NCBI GenBank assembly: GCA_027489335.1
Contig: JAIXZX010000004.1
Coordinates: forward strand, 186,001-250,000
Length of the DNA stretch: 64,000 bases
From: Caulobacteraceae bacterium
GTDB taxonomy: Bacteria; Pseudomonadota; Alphaproteobacteria; Caulobacterales; Caulobacteraceae
Direction of reading: 5' to 3'
Both the position numbers and the translations under genes were made by a program. A model generated the notes under the pieces. It was not told where the DNA came from, ran no database searches, and worked only from the letters and a program-made list of their open reading frames with translations. Below are positions 35,203-43,946 of this stretch, piece by piece. Numbering within the stretch: the first letter of the stretch is position 1; each line of letters begins with the position of its first letter.

Positions 35203-35951
35203 GCCGGGGCCTCCATGCCCTTGGCCAGCACTGTCGAGACCGCCTCCACGCTCGCCCGGAAACCCGCTGTGGTTCGGAAGCCTTCGGGGCGCGGGGTGGG
35301 GCCCGCCACGCTCATCTCGCCAGCGATCCTTCCCGGACCACGGCTGAACACCACCACGCGGCTGGCCATATAGACGGCCTCTTCGACGCTGTGGGTGACG
35401 AAGACGATGGCCGGTCGCGTCTCGGCCCAGAGCCGCAGGACGTCATCGGCCAGCGCCCGGCGGGTGATCTCGTCGAGGGCGGCGAAGGGTTCATCGAGCA
35501 GGAGCAGGCGCGGTTCGGTGACCAGGGCGCGGGCCAGGGAGACGCGCATGGCCATGCCACCCGATAGCTGGGCCGGCCGGGCGCCGGCGGCGCCGGCCAG
35601 GCCGACCCTCGCAAGGGCGGCCTCGGCGCGCGTGCGGGCCTCCCGCCGAGCGACCCCCGAAAGCTCCAGGGGCAGGGCCACATTGTCCCGGGCCGACAGC
35701 CAGGGCGCCAGGGTCGGCGCCTGGAAGACGACGGCGCTTTCGCCGCGCCTGGCGGTGCGGCGCACCTCGCCCCGGGTGGGACTCTCAAGTCCGGCCAGCA
35801 ACCGAAGGGCCGTGGACTTCCCACAGCCGGACGGGCCGACCAGGGCGGTGATCTCCCCTGGGGAGAGGGCGAGGTCCACAGGCCCGAGCGCCAGGCCTGA
35901 CGCCCCATACTCGACCTCGACCTGCGCCAGTTCGGCGACGAACGGCTCCAT
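35199..35951 (-). CDS. ABC importer ATPase, SsuB/TauB type
   Basis: This 250-residue ATP-binding subunit has Walker A GPSGCGKST, Q-loop VFQAPTLAPW, signature LSGGMAMRVSLARAL, Walker B LLLLDEPFAALDE and the switch histidine in VFVTHSVEEA. The signature has MA where GMRQR is usual. It lies between the binding-protein gene (12-base gap) and the permease gene (overlap), in order SBP-ATPase-permease. Confidence 0.94.
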   Translation of the reverse strand: MEPFVAELAQVEVEYGASGLALGPVDLALSPGEITALVGPSGCGKSTALRLLAGLESPTRGEVRRTARRGESAVVFQAPTLAPWLSARDNVALPLELSGVARREARTRAEAALARVGLAGAAGARPAQLSGGMAMRVSLARALVTEPRLLLLDEPFAALDEITRRALADDVLRLWAETRPAIVFVTHSVEEAVYMASRVVVFSRGPGRIAGEMSVAGPTPRPEGFRTTAGFRASVEAVSTVLAKGMEAPA

Positions 35952-35963
35952 CGATGATGTGGC

Positions 35964-36956
35964 CTAAGGCAGGAAGTCGAGGGTGTAGGCCGAGGCCCCG
36001 TCCAGATCTGCCGGATAGACCCCTTGCGCCTTGGCCATCTCCAGGAACTCGGTCCAGCGGGCCTCGGTCATCCGCCCAGTCATCGCCGGCTCGCCGCCGT
36101 CGACGATGCCGTAGGACTTGAGCTTCGCCCGGGCCTGATCGAGCACATCCTGGGTCATTTCCGGATTATCGGCCTTGATCAGGGCGTCGCCAGGCGCGGG
36201 ATCGCCGTCCAGATAGGATCGCCAGCCGGCGATGCTGCCTTCCACGAAGGCGCGGACCGCCTCGGGGTTGTCGGCGATCAGCTGGTCCCTGGCCAGCACC
36301 ATGGTGGCGTAGCCGGGATAACCGTTGTCAGCGAGCAGGAAGACCTTCGGGGCGAAGCCGGCCTCCTTCTCGATCGTGTAGGGCTCAGACGTCACATAGC
36401 CCTGCTGGGCCACCCGCTTGTCCGAGAGGAAGGGCGCGGAATTGAAGGTGTATTTGCGCACCTGATCGTCGGTGAAGCCGTACTTGGCCTTCAGCCACAC
36501 CCAGAAGGCGGTGACGGAGGCGTCCGACAACAGGATCGGCCGGCCCTTGAGGTCGGCGATGGTCTCGATCCCCTGGTCAGGGTGGGCGATCAGGACCTGG
36601 GGGTCTTTCTGCATGAAGGCGGCGACAGCCTTAACCGGCGCCTTCTCCTGGGCGAGGTTCAGGACGATGAAGCTGTTGGAGCCCATACCCGCATCCACGG
36701 CGCCGGCGGCCAGCAGCTGGGGGACGTTCACGCCGGGACCGCCCTGGACGATCTCCACCTTCAGCCCGCGCTTCTCATACTCGCCGGTGGCCAGCGCCTG
36801 GTAGAAGCCGCCGTGCTCGGCCTGAGCCCGCCAGTCGGTGGCGAAACGGATGGTGGTGAGGCCCTCGGCGCCCGTCACCTCGTCAGTGTCGGCGGCCGGC
36901 GCGCAGGCGCAGACCAAAGCGGCCAGAGCAATGGCGAAATGGCGCAGAAGTCCCAT
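35964..36956 (-). CDS. NMT1/SsuA-type ABC substrate-binding lipoprotein
   Basis: This 330-residue protein has a signal with a probable lipobox (AIALAALVCACAPA), then an NMT1/THI5-like domain: RFATDWRAQAEHGGFYQALA, GLKVEIVQGGPGVNVPQLLA and VDAGMGSNSFIVLNLAQE. The fold binds HMP, sulfonates, nitrate or riboflavin-like compounds in the family. I chose the ATG at 36956, behind GGGGGA, because it gives the lipoprotein signal. No thiamine riboswitch is visible upstream, so a thiamine role is unproven. Confidence 0.9.
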   Translation of the reverse strand: MGLLRHFAIALAALVCACAPAADTDEVTGAEGLTTIRFATDWRAQAEHGGFYQALATGEYEKRGLKVEIVQGGPGVNVPQLLAAGAVDAGMGSNSFIVLNLAQEKAPVKAVAAFMQKDPQVLIAHPDQGIETIADLKGRPILLSDASVTAFWVWLKAKYGFTDDQVRKYTFNSAPFLSDKRVAQQGYVTSEPYTIEKEAGFAPKVFLLADNGYPGYATMVLARDQLIADNPEAVRAFVEGSIAGWRSYLDGDPAPGDALIKADNPEMTQDVLDQARAKLKSYGIVDGGEPAMTGRMTEARWTEFLEMAKAQGVYPADLDGASAYTLDFLP

Positions 36957-37041
36957 GAAATCCCCCGAGAACAAGCCCGCCCTATAGGTAGGGCTCCGCC
37001 GGGCCTGCGCCAAGCCGCTTGCGCGCCAAGTCGTATCGGCG

Positions 37042-39135
37042 TCAGGCGACGGCGGGGAGGGTGGGCGTGGCCCCCTCGGCGGCCGGGGCCTTTGTCCATC
37101 GGGCGAGAGCCGCATGGAGAGCCTCGATCTGGATGGGCTTGCCCAGGGTGTCGGACATGCCTGCGCGACGGCAACGCTCCATCATTTCGGGCATGACGTC
37201 GGCGCTCATGGCGATGATCGGAACCTGGCCCTCGGCCCCGCCCAGGGCGCGGATCATGCGGGTCGCTTCGACCCCGTCCATGACCGGCATATGGATATCC
37301 ATCAGGATGACGTCGAAGCCGCCGCCCCGCGCGGCTTCAAGCGCCTCGGCGCCGTCGCAGGCCAGGCTGACCTCGCAGCCCAACAGATCGAGCACCGTCG
37401 CGCCCAGGTCGCGGTTCATGGCGTGGTCATCCACCAGCAGCACCCGGATCTGTCCCAGGGCGTCAGAATGGTCGGGCTCGGCTGTCACCGGAGGTGCGGC
37501 GGCATGCTCGACGATAATCTCGAACCAGAAGACCGAGCCCGAGCCGGGCTGGCTTCTGACGCCGATGAGGCCGCCCATTGCCTCCACCAGGCCTTTGCAG
37601 ATGGCCAGACCCAGACCAGAGCCGCCAAAGGCCCGCCCGACAGAGGAGTCGGCCTGGGAGAAACGGCGGAACAGGCGGTGCATCAGTTCGCGGGGGATGC
37701 CGACCCCCGTGTCCTGAACCTCGAAGCGCAGCAGAACGTCCGGCCCCTGATCGCGGGCGGTGATCTTCAGCCGGACCTGCCCGGCGGCGGTGAACTTCAC
37801 CGCATTGCTGAGGAGGTTCAACAGGATCTGCCGGACCCGAAGATCGTCCACCATGACCGACAGATCCGTGGGGCCGACCTCCTCCAGGATCAGCTCTAGA
37901 CCCTGGGCCTCGGCTGAGGGGGAGATGATCTCCAGCGTGTCCTGGGCCACGGCCCTGGCCGTCCCGGGAGCGAGGGCGAGCTCCACCTCGCCAGTCTCCA
38001 GACGGGAATAGTCGAGGATGTCGTTGACCACCGCCAGCAGGGAGCCCCCAGCCCGGTGAATCAGCTCCAGCTGCCGGCGCGCCTCCTCCGGCAGATCCTG
38101 ACGGCGGCGCAGGGTCTGGGTGAAGCCGAGGATGGAGTTCATCGGCGTGCGGATTTCGTGGCTCATGGTGGCCAGGAATTCCCCCTTGGCCGCTCCCGCC
38201 GCCTGCGCTCGGGCCTGGGCGCGCCTGGCCGCCCGGGTGCGCATGGCCAGCAGCCGGCGCACCCGCCCCTGCTCGGCGAGGATCAAGGCTACAGACAGGC
38301 TGGTGAAGAAGGCCGCGGCGATGACAAACTGAAGGTTGTGAATGCGCTGGGTCTGCGTCCAGAGACTGGAGATGCCCTGTGGTGGGCCAAGGGTCACCAC
38401 GAGCGTTGAAATCACCGCCATCATGACCGCCGACAGGGCGGCCCCGCGCGGGCCCAGGCGGAAGGCGGCGATCACCATGACCGGCGTCAGCAGGATGGGG
38501 GTCGGGAAGGTGGAGGGCGCGTACGCGATGAGGCTGAGGGCGGCGACGGCGCCGTAGAGCAGGGCTTCCTCCCACCGGCTGCGCACGAACTCCCGGCGGC
38601 CACGGCGGTCGATGATCAGCAGAACGGCCGGGAGCGTTATCAGCATGCCCAAGGCGTGGGCCGTGAACCAGTTGAATGTGACCTCGTCGAATGGCCGGCC
38701 CAGATAGCCCAGGGAGGCCCCGGCCAGGATGGCTGCGAGGCCCGTCGCTGGCGCGATGGCGCAGAAGGCGATCCGCAGCAAGGCCGGCAGGCCGTTGATC
38801 CGCGGCCGCACGCCGATGAAGCGACGGATCAGCAGAGCCGCCAGAACCGCCTCGAAGATATTGAGGCTTGTGAAGATCGGGGCCGCGTCCAGGGGCGCGC
38901 CGGTCAGGATATTGATCGTCAGGCTGAGTGTGGCGCAGGCCACCCCGACGGCGATCGCCCTGGCCAGGGGCAGAAGGACAAATCCCGCGGTCATCAGACC
39001 GTTGGCCAACCACAGGGCGGCGACGCTGTGGCTGTCGCGGGTCAGGGCGATGCTGAACAGCGCAAAGCTGGCGAATCCAACGCACAAGAGCACGCTGAGC
39101 GCTGTATCCCTCCGCATCGCGCCGGCCACCCCCAT
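37042..39135 (-). CDS. MASE1 hybrid sensor histidine kinase
   Basis: This 697-residue protein has an N-terminal eight-helix MASE1-like membrane domain (residues 12-290), a linker coiled coil, H-box GEFLATMSHEIRTPMNSILG with His326, ATPase motifs ILLNLLSNAVKFT, DTGVGIPRELM and GGSGLGLAICKGLVEAMGG, and a C-terminal receiver with Asp613 (VILMDIHMPVMDG) and the lysine in TLGKPI. It can autophosphorylate and relay internally; the phosphotransfer partner must be elsewhere. The start is the ATG at 39135 or 39117. No dedicated regulator gene is adjacent. Confidence 0.92.
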   Translation of the reverse strand: MGVAGAMRRDTALSVLLCVGFASFALFSIALTRDSHSVAALWLANGLMTAGFVLLPLARAIAVGVACATLSLTINILTGAPLDAAPIFTSLNIFEAVLAALLIRRFIGVRPRINGLPALLRIAFCAIAPATGLAAILAGASLGYLGRPFDEVTFNWFTAHALGMLITLPAVLLIIDRRGRREFVRSRWEEALLYGAVAALSLIAYAPSTFPTPILLTPVMVIAAFRLGPRGAALSAVMMAVISTLVVTLGPPQGISSLWTQTQRIHNLQFVIAAAFFTSLSVALILAEQGRVRRLLAMRTRAARRAQARAQAAGAAKGEFLATMSHEIRTPMNSILGFTQTLRRRQDLPEEARRQLELIHRAGGSLLAVVNDILDYSRLETGEVELALAPGTARAVAQDTLEIISPSAEAQGLELILEEVGPTDLSVMVDDLRVRQILLNLLSNAVKFTAAGQVRLKITARDQGPDVLLRFEVQDTGVGIPRELMHRLFRRFSQADSSVGRAFGGSGLGLAICKGLVEAMGGLIGVRSQPGSGSVFWFEIIVEHAAAPPVTAEPDHSDALGQIRVLLVDDHAMNRDLGATVLDLLGCEVSLACDGAEALEAARGGGFDVILMDIHMPVMDGVEATRMIRALGGAEGQVPIIAMSADVMPEMMERCRRAGMSDTLGKPIQIEALHAALARWTKAPAAEGATPTLPAVA

Positions 39136-39215
39136 AGATCATCACCCCGAATTTTGAGGGTCATGATCGCGCAGGTGTGGCGCCAAACCGTTAAGCGGGG
39201 CCATGACGGAAATGA

Positions 39216-39434
39216 GTGAGCGCCCATGGCAAGAGGGCGGCGCTGCGGCAGGCCGCGGCGTCGCCCTCATTCCAGGTCCTTTCGGACCTGTATCGCAAGG
39301 TCGGTGCGACTTCGAACGCGGGCTTCCCCGCAGGTTTCCGTCACGCCGGTGTCCTCGAACCCAGGCGCCGGGTCGCCCCGTCGCCGTCGGTGCGGGAACC
39401 TCCTGCTCCATCTGCTGTCCGGTTTCCCGGCTAG
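39216..39434 (+). CDS. Possible small protein gene, weakly supported
   Basis: A GTG-initiated frame of 72 codons begins VSAHGKRAALRQAAASPSFQ and continues VLSDLYRKVGATSNAGFPAG. Third positions are G/C-rich in the first 50 codons but not at the end, and GGAA lies a few bases upstream. Other frames here are open too, so this may be chance in a gene-poor 490-base interval between the MASE1 kinase and the Uup gene. I see no homology. Confidence 0.25.
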   Translation: MSAHGKRAALRQAAASPSFQVLSDLYRKVGATSNAGFPAGFRHAGVLEPRRRVAPSPSVREPPAPSAVRFPG

Positions 39435-39551
39435 CCAGGGCTGCAGTCCCTCTCGACCCCTTGACCTTGAGCCAGAACCCGCTATGCAGCAAGCGTCCGA
39501 GTTCGACCCATTGCGCGCAGCGTGTGATCAGCCGGTGGACAGGTTGTGGAT

Positions 39552-39611
39552 TTCCTGGGGAAATCGCGGCAAAACCTTAGCCAAATCTGCGGTAAATCTT
39601 ATCCCCAGGAA
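39552..39611. other. Inverted repeat with DnaA-box-like elements in a 490-base gene-free interval
   Basis: The interval 39136-39626 has no convincing gene. Near its right end TTCCTGGGGA (39552-39561) and TCCCCAGGAA (39602-39611) are a perfect 10-base inverted repeat around an AT-richer core. The arms contain TCCCCA (weak DnaA W-box form in Caulobacter) in both orientations. TTATCCCCA (39599-39607) is one base from the DnaA consensus TTATCCACA, and TTGTGGATT lies at 39544-39552. Nothing typical of an origin (hemE-like neighbours, CtrA boxes) is nearby. Confidence 0.45.
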
Positions 39612-39626
39612 TGACGTCGGGGTGGT

Positions 39627-41453
39627 CTAGCGACCGGCCTCCAGGGCCTCGCGCCGTTCTTCCAGCTCCAGCCATTCCATTTCGGCGGCCTCCAGCTTTT
39701 CGCGGGCGGTCGCCAGGGCCTGGCCAAACCGGTCGAATGCGCCGGGGTCCCGCGCATAGAGTTCCGGATCAGCCAGCTGACTTTCCAGCAGGCTGATCTT
39801 GTTGGGCAGTTCGGCGACCAGGCCCGTCAACTCTTCCAGCCGGCGCTGCTCCTTGTAGGAGAGCTTGGCGGCCCTTGCGGCGGGAGCCGCCGCCGCCGCC
39901 GTAGCTGCAGCCGCCGCCTGAGCCGCAGCCCCGCGACGCCCGCCCGGCGCCTTGGCGGGCGACACCCCGAAGAAGCCGGGATTCTGGCTCAGGAAGTCCA
40001 GCCAGCCGCCGGGGGTTTCGACGACTTGGCCGCGGCCATTGAGGCCGATGGTCGAGGTGGCCAGGCGATCGACGAAGTCGCGGTCGTGGCTGACCAGGAT
40101 CAGCGTGCCCTCATAGTCCGAGAGCATCTCCTCCAGGAGGTCGAGGGTCTCCATGTCCAGGTCGTTGGTGGGCTCGTCGAGCACCATCAGATTGGCCGGC
40201 TGGGCCAAGGCCCTCGCCAGCAGCAGGCGATTGCGTTCCCCGCCCGACAGGCTGCGGACCGGCTGGCGGATCTGGGCGTCGGTGAACAGGAATTCCTTGG
40301 CGTAGGCAGCCACATGCTTGGGCGCGCCGCGGACCATGATCTGGTCGCCGCCCAACGGGGCGAGCGCGTCCTTCAGCAGCATGTCGTCCTTCAGGTCAGC
40401 CCTGGCCTGATCGATATAGGCCACCTCCAGATTGGTCCCGAGGGTGACCTCGCCGGAGTCGGCCGGCAGGTCGCCGAGCAGCAGCTTGACCAGGGTGGTC
40501 TTGCCCGCCCCGTTGGGACCGACCACGGCGATCCGGTCGCCGCGCAGGATGCGGGTCGAGAAGTCCTCCAGGATCACCCGGTCGCCGAAGCGCTTGGAAA
40601 GGCCCTTCACCTCAACCACCCGCTGGCCGGAGGTTCCGGCCGACGTCATGCCCATGGACATGGAGCCGCGGGTGTCGCGCAGGCGGTCGGCCTTGGTCGC
40701 CCGCATCTCCATCAGCCGCCGCCGCCGCCCCTCGTTGCGGGCGCGGCGGCCGGTGACGCCGCGGGCCAGCCAATGGGTCTCACGCTCGAGGGCCTTGTCC
40801 AGGCGCCTGGCTTCATCGGCTTCGGCGGCGGTGAGCTGTTCCACCCAGGCGTCGAAGGCTGCGAAGCCCCGGTCGAGTTTTCGGACCTTGCGGTTCTCCA
40901 GCCAGAAACAGCGCTGGGTCACCCGCTCCAGAAAAGCGCGGTCGTGGCTGACGATCAGGACGCTGGCCCGGCTGGCGGCGATGGCGCCTTCCAAGGTTTC
41001 GATGGCCAGGATGTCGAGGTGGTTGGTGGGCTCGTCCAGCAGCAGGACGTCGGGATCCTCAGCCAGGGCCCGGGCCAGGGCGACCCGGCGGGTCTCGCCG
41101 CCGGACAGGCCCTTGGCGGCCTTGTTCGGATCAAGGCCGAAGCTCTCCAGGGCTGCCGCAGCCTCATGGGGGGCCGCGCCGCCGGCCGTGGCGTGGTCGA
41201 GCAGGGTCTCGCCCTCGATCAGGGGCTCCTGCAGCACATAGGCGACCTTGGTTCCCGGGGTGACGGCGCGCTCGCCGTCATCGGCCTCGGTCAGGCCCGC
41301 CAGGATGCGCATCAGGGTCGACTTGCCGGCGCCATTGCGTCCGACAAGGGCCGCGCGGCTGCGGGGCTCCAGGGCCAGATCGACGCCGTCGAACAGCATA
41401 CGGGGCCCGTCAGCGAGACGGACGTTCTTCAGCGCAAGAATGGGGGGCTTCAT
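39627..41453 (-). CDS. uup: ABC-F protein, Uup type
   Basis: This 608-residue protein has two soluble ATP-binding cassettes: Walker A GRNGAGKST and GPNGAGKTT, signatures LSGGETRRVALARAL and LSGGERNRLLLARAL, and Walker B LLLLDEPTNHLD and LMVLDEPTNDLD. The linker (ETHWLARGVTGRRARNEGRR) and the C-terminal coiled coil after an Ala-rich stretch (RAAKLSYKEQRRLEELTGLV) are typical of Uup, which acts on ribosomes or branched DNA. It is not a transporter: no membrane domain. I chose the ATG at 41453; a GTG at 41465 is in frame. Confidence 0.93.
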   Translation of the reverse strand: MKPPILALKNVRLADGPRMLFDGVDLALEPRSRAALVGRNGAGKSTLMRILAGLTEADDGERAVTPGTKVAYVLQEPLIEGETLLDHATAGGAAPHEAAAALESFGLDPNKAAKGLSGGETRRVALARALAEDPDVLLLDEPTNHLDILAIETLEGAIAASRASVLIVSHDRAFLERVTQRCFWLENRKVRKLDRGFAAFDAWVEQLTAAEADEARRLDKALERETHWLARGVTGRRARNEGRRRRLMEMRATKADRLRDTRGSMSMGMTSAGTSGQRVVEVKGLSKRFGDRVILEDFSTRILRGDRIAVVGPNGAGKTTLVKLLLGDLPADSGEVTLGTNLEVAYIDQARADLKDDMLLKDALAPLGGDQIMVRGAPKHVAAYAKEFLFTDAQIRQPVRSLSGGERNRLLLARALAQPANLMVLDEPTNDLDMETLDLLEEMLSDYEGTLILVSHDRDFVDRLATSTIGLNGRGQVVETPGGWLDFLSQNPGFFGVSPAKAPGGRRGAAAQAAAAATAAAAAPAARAAKLSYKEQRRLEELTGLVAELPNKISLLESQLADPELYARDPGAFDRFGQALATAREKLEAAEMEWLELEERREALEAGR

Positions 41454-41513
41454 GGGGCTAGGCACATAGCGCGCTTTGACGCCCCCGCAAGGGCGCAGCC
41501 GACAAACCTTGCG

Positions 41514-41762
41514 TCAGGCCTCGTCGAAAGGCGGGGGCAGGGGGCCTGACCGGAAGTGAATCACCGGGTTCTCGTCATAGTCGCCCATCTCGGTGTCGGC
41601 TGAGACGGAAAACGCGACCACCGCCACCCGAAGGGGCGCCAGCCGCTCGGCCTTGCGGCGGGCCTCTTCGGCGCTGGCGCAGCCCACCTGCTGCTCGGCC
41701 TTCAGGGCCTTTCCGCGCCCGGCGACATAGGACTGGAGGATGTGCACGGTTTCTTTGGCCAT
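41514..41762 (-). CDS. Small conserved protein of unknown function
   Basis: This 82-residue soluble protein begins MAKETVHILQSYVAGRGKAL, continues CASAEEARRKAERLAPLRVA and ends in an acidic and proline-rich tail. It lies 60 bases upstream of the uup gene on the same strand and could be co-transcribed. Codon usage is typical for the region. No family assignment. Confidence 0.7.
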   Translation of the reverse strand: MAKETVHILQSYVAGRGKALKAEQQVGCASAEEARRKAERLAPLRVAVVAFSVSADTEMGDYDENPVIHFRSGPLPPPFDEA

Positions 41763-41915
41763 CCCTATCCCGGCCGCTGATTGGTGAGCCGCGTCAAGGG
41801 CGCGTCGGCGCTCGCCCCGGCAGGCGGGCGAAAACCATTTTGGGTAGGCGCCGGACGATCTATAGGTTGTGCCCGGCTGCTATTGCGCGGCCTTGGTCGC
41901 GGCTGGAGCCCCCTG

Positions 41916-42446
41916 ATGTCGCTGGATCACCTGGATATCGACCTTGAGCGGGACATGTTCCTGCGGACCCTGTTGCGGGAGCTGTCGGGCGCCTTGCAGG
42001 ACGTGGTCGGCCTGGAGGAGGCGTCTGGCTATATCAGCGTGGTCGGGGCCGCCGTGGGCAAGGCCCTGGATGAGAAGTACCGGGCGGCCCTGGCGGTCGA
42101 TCGTCTGTCGGCCGAGCAGGTGGCCCAGGTGCTGGTGGACCTGAAGCAGCGGATCAAGGGCGATTTCTACATCGTCGAGCAGCGGGAGGACCGGATCGTC
42201 TTCGCCAGCAATTCCTGCCCGTTCGGCGAGTTCGTCGCCGGTCGCCCAGCCCTGTGCATGATGACGTCCAATGTGTTCGGTCACGTGACCGGCGAGAACC
42301 TCGGCTATGCCCGGGTCCAGATCGACAAGGCCATCGCCCGGGGCGATCCCGGTTGTCACGTCACCGTCTATCTCACCCCCAAGGAGGGGGGCGGCGAGGC
42401 CCGGGAGTACTTCCGGCGCGTGCGGCCGGAACTGGCCGACCGCTGA
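41916..42446 (+). CDS. MetOD1-like (methanogen output domain) sensor protein
   Basis: This 176-residue soluble protein starts MSLDHLDIDLERDMFLRTLL and contains the Cys-rich core SNSCPFGEFVAGRPALCMMT, then SNVFGHVTGENLGYARVQID and GDPGCHVTVYL, resembling the metanogen output domain 1 family linked to signal transduction. The conserved cysteines suggest metal, heme or redox sensing, which is inferred. I chose the ATG at 41916. It is 2 bases upstream of an HWE/HisKA_2 kinase gene and forms a three-gene cassette with it and a receiver gene. Confidence 0.78.
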   Translation: MSLDHLDIDLERDMFLRTLLRELSGALQDVVGLEEASGYISVVGAAVGKALDEKYRAALAVDRLSAEQVAQVLVDLKQRIKGDFYIVEQREDRIVFASNSCPFGEFVAGRPALCMMTSNVFGHVTGENLGYARVQIDKAIARGDPGCHVTVYLTPKEGGGEAREYFRRVRPELADR

Positions 42447-42448
42447 CC

Positions 42449-43456
42449 ATGCACCCCATCTCCAAGCTGATCCGCGAGCCGGTGATCGTCTTCGCCGGCG
42501 ATGGTCGGGTCACCGACATGAACCGGCCTGCGCGCGCCCGCTTCGGCGGGGGGGCCGAGAGCTGGCGCGAGGTTTTCGCCGACCTGCATGGTCTTCAGAA
42601 CCTGCTGGAGCGCGCCTCTGGCTCAGCCGATCCGGTCCTGGGCGCCCTGCGACTGGCCGGGGCTGTGCCGGCTGAACCGGACGCCAAGGTCGAGGCCCTG
42701 GCCCTGCGGCAAGGGCAAGAGATCAGCTATGCCGTCAAGTTGCGCGACATCGTCGGCGACCAGTTCCCGGCCCTGACCGCCCAGGTCAGGGAACTCAACG
42801 CCGAAATCCATGTGCGGCGGCGGGTGCAGGCCGAGCTGGAAGAATCCCTGGCGCACAACAAGGTGCTCTATCGGGAGCTTCAGCACCGGGTCAAAAATCA
42901 CCTGCAGATGATCCTCGCCCTGGTCTCCTCCGCGGGCCGGGAGAGCGAGGATCCGGGCCGCAAGCAGTTCGTAAAGATGCTGCAATCCAAGCTCTCGGCG
43001 CTCTTTGACGCCCAGCGGCTGATGTATTCCGAGGAATCGTCCCACGGCCTTCGGGTCGATCAGATGCTCAGCGCCCTGGCTGAAACGGTTCAGTCTCTGG
43101 CCGGCGTGCGGATCGCCATCCAGGTGCGGGCCGAGCCGGTGATCGCCCCCAATGACCTGGCCTTCCCCCTGGCGCTGATCGCCAACGAGCTGCTGACCAA
43201 TGCGGTGAAGTACGCCGCCGGAGAAGGCGCAGCGGTGTCTCTGGATTTTGTCTGTTCCGGAGACCAGGCAGTCATGACCGTGCGGGACAATGGACCGGGC
43301 TTCGCGCCAACCGCTTCAGGCCCCACCTCTTCAGGCCTGGGGCTCGTGCGAGGCCTCTGTCGCCAGATCGGCGGTCATCTTGTCATCCAGTCCGACGGCG
43401 GCGCCGTAGCCGTCGTGTCGTTTCCGCTTACCGAGGCGAGCCATGCCCCTTCCTGA
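42449..43456 (+). CDS. HisKA_2/HWE-type histidine kinase
   Basis: This 335-residue cytoplasmic kinase has an N-terminal PAS-like region (PVIVFAGDGRVTDMNRPARA), a coiled coil (residues 110-135), the HisKA_2 H-box LYRELQHRVKNHLQMILALV with His146, and an ATPase domain with LIANELLTNAVKYA, VRDNGPGF and SSGLGLVRGLCRQIGG. Such kinases often feed general stress or light responses. It overlaps the receiver gene by 14 bases and follows the MetOD1-like gene by two, implying one signalling unit. Confidence 0.9.
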   Translation: MHPISKLIREPVIVFAGDGRVTDMNRPARARFGGGAESWREVFADLHGLQNLLERASGSADPVLGALRLAGAVPAEPDAKVEALALRQGQEISYAVKLRDIVGDQFPALTAQVRELNAEIHVRRRVQAELEESLAHNKVLYRELQHRVKNHLQMILALVSSAGRESEDPGRKQFVKMLQSKLSALFDAQRLMYSEESSHGLRVDQMLSALAETVQSLAGVRIAIQVRAEPVIAPNDLAFPLALIANELLTNAVKYAAGEGAAVSLDFVCSGDQAVMTVRDNGPGFAPTASGPTSSGLGLVRGLCRQIGGHLVIQSDGGAVAVVSFPLTEASHAPS

Positions 43457-43913
43457 CGCCTACCGCTTCCAGTCCCGTGGCCCGCACGAGGGTCCTGGTC
43501 GATACGCGGCCGGCGACGGCGGCCCCGACGCCGATTTTCCCCTGGGTCGGCGGGTCCTGATCACCGAGGACAACTGGCTGGTGGCCGGCGAGTGGCGCGC
43601 GGCTCTGGAAGATGCAGGCTACGAGGTGGTGGGGATCGCGGCCTCGGCCGAGGAATCCCTTGAGATCTGCCGCGAGGAATCCCCTGACCTCATTCTGATG
43701 GATATCCGGCTGCTTGGAGACCGCGACGGGGTCGAGGCGGCGCAGGACGCCCGCGCCCTCTATGACATTCCTTCCGTCTTTGTCAGCGCCCACGACGACA
43801 GCGAGGTCCGACGCCGGGCCGCCGAGGCGAGGCCCCTGGGCTGGATCACCAAGCCGGTCCTGGCCTCCCGGATCCCGGAGATCCTGCTGCAGCTGGCCCG
43901 TCCCCTGAACTGA
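43443..43913 (+). CDS. Single-domain response regulator
   Basis: This 156-residue protein has a receiver domain from about residue 36: VLITEDNWLVAGEWRAALED, phosphoacceptor Asp87 in LILMDIRLLGDRDGVEAA, the threonine/serine position in FVSAHDDS and lysine in WITKPV. No DNA-binding output follows, so it acts by protein contact or phosphotransfer. About 35 N-terminal residues are extra and unstructured in appearance. It is translationally overlapped with the upstream kinase gene, its likely phosphodonor. Confidence 0.9.
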   Translation: MPLPDAYRFQSRGPHEGPGRYAAGDGGPDADFPLGRRVLITEDNWLVAGEWRAALEDAGYEVVGIAASAEESLEICREESPDLILMDIRLLGDRDGVEAAQDARALYDIPSVFVSAHDDSEVRRRAAEARPLGWITKPVLASRIPEILLQLARPLN

Positions 43914-43946
43914 GGTCAGGTTCAAGGCTGCGCCACCAGGGCGGCT

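Noticed and set aside
36957-37041. Thiamine riboswitch in front of the NMT1-type ABC importer
   Set aside because: The short interval lacks the conserved TPP-riboswitch elements and is too short for a complete aptamer.
39540-39611. Possible replication origin
   Set aside because: DnaA-like boxes are few and imperfect, no hemE-type or dnaA neighbour is present, and there are no clustered CtrA sites. I keep it only as a possible DnaA-binding region.
39484-39630. 48-codon plus-strand ORF beginning MQQASEFDPL
   Set aside because: Third positions are not enriched in G/C compared with real genes here, and no ribosome-binding site precedes it.
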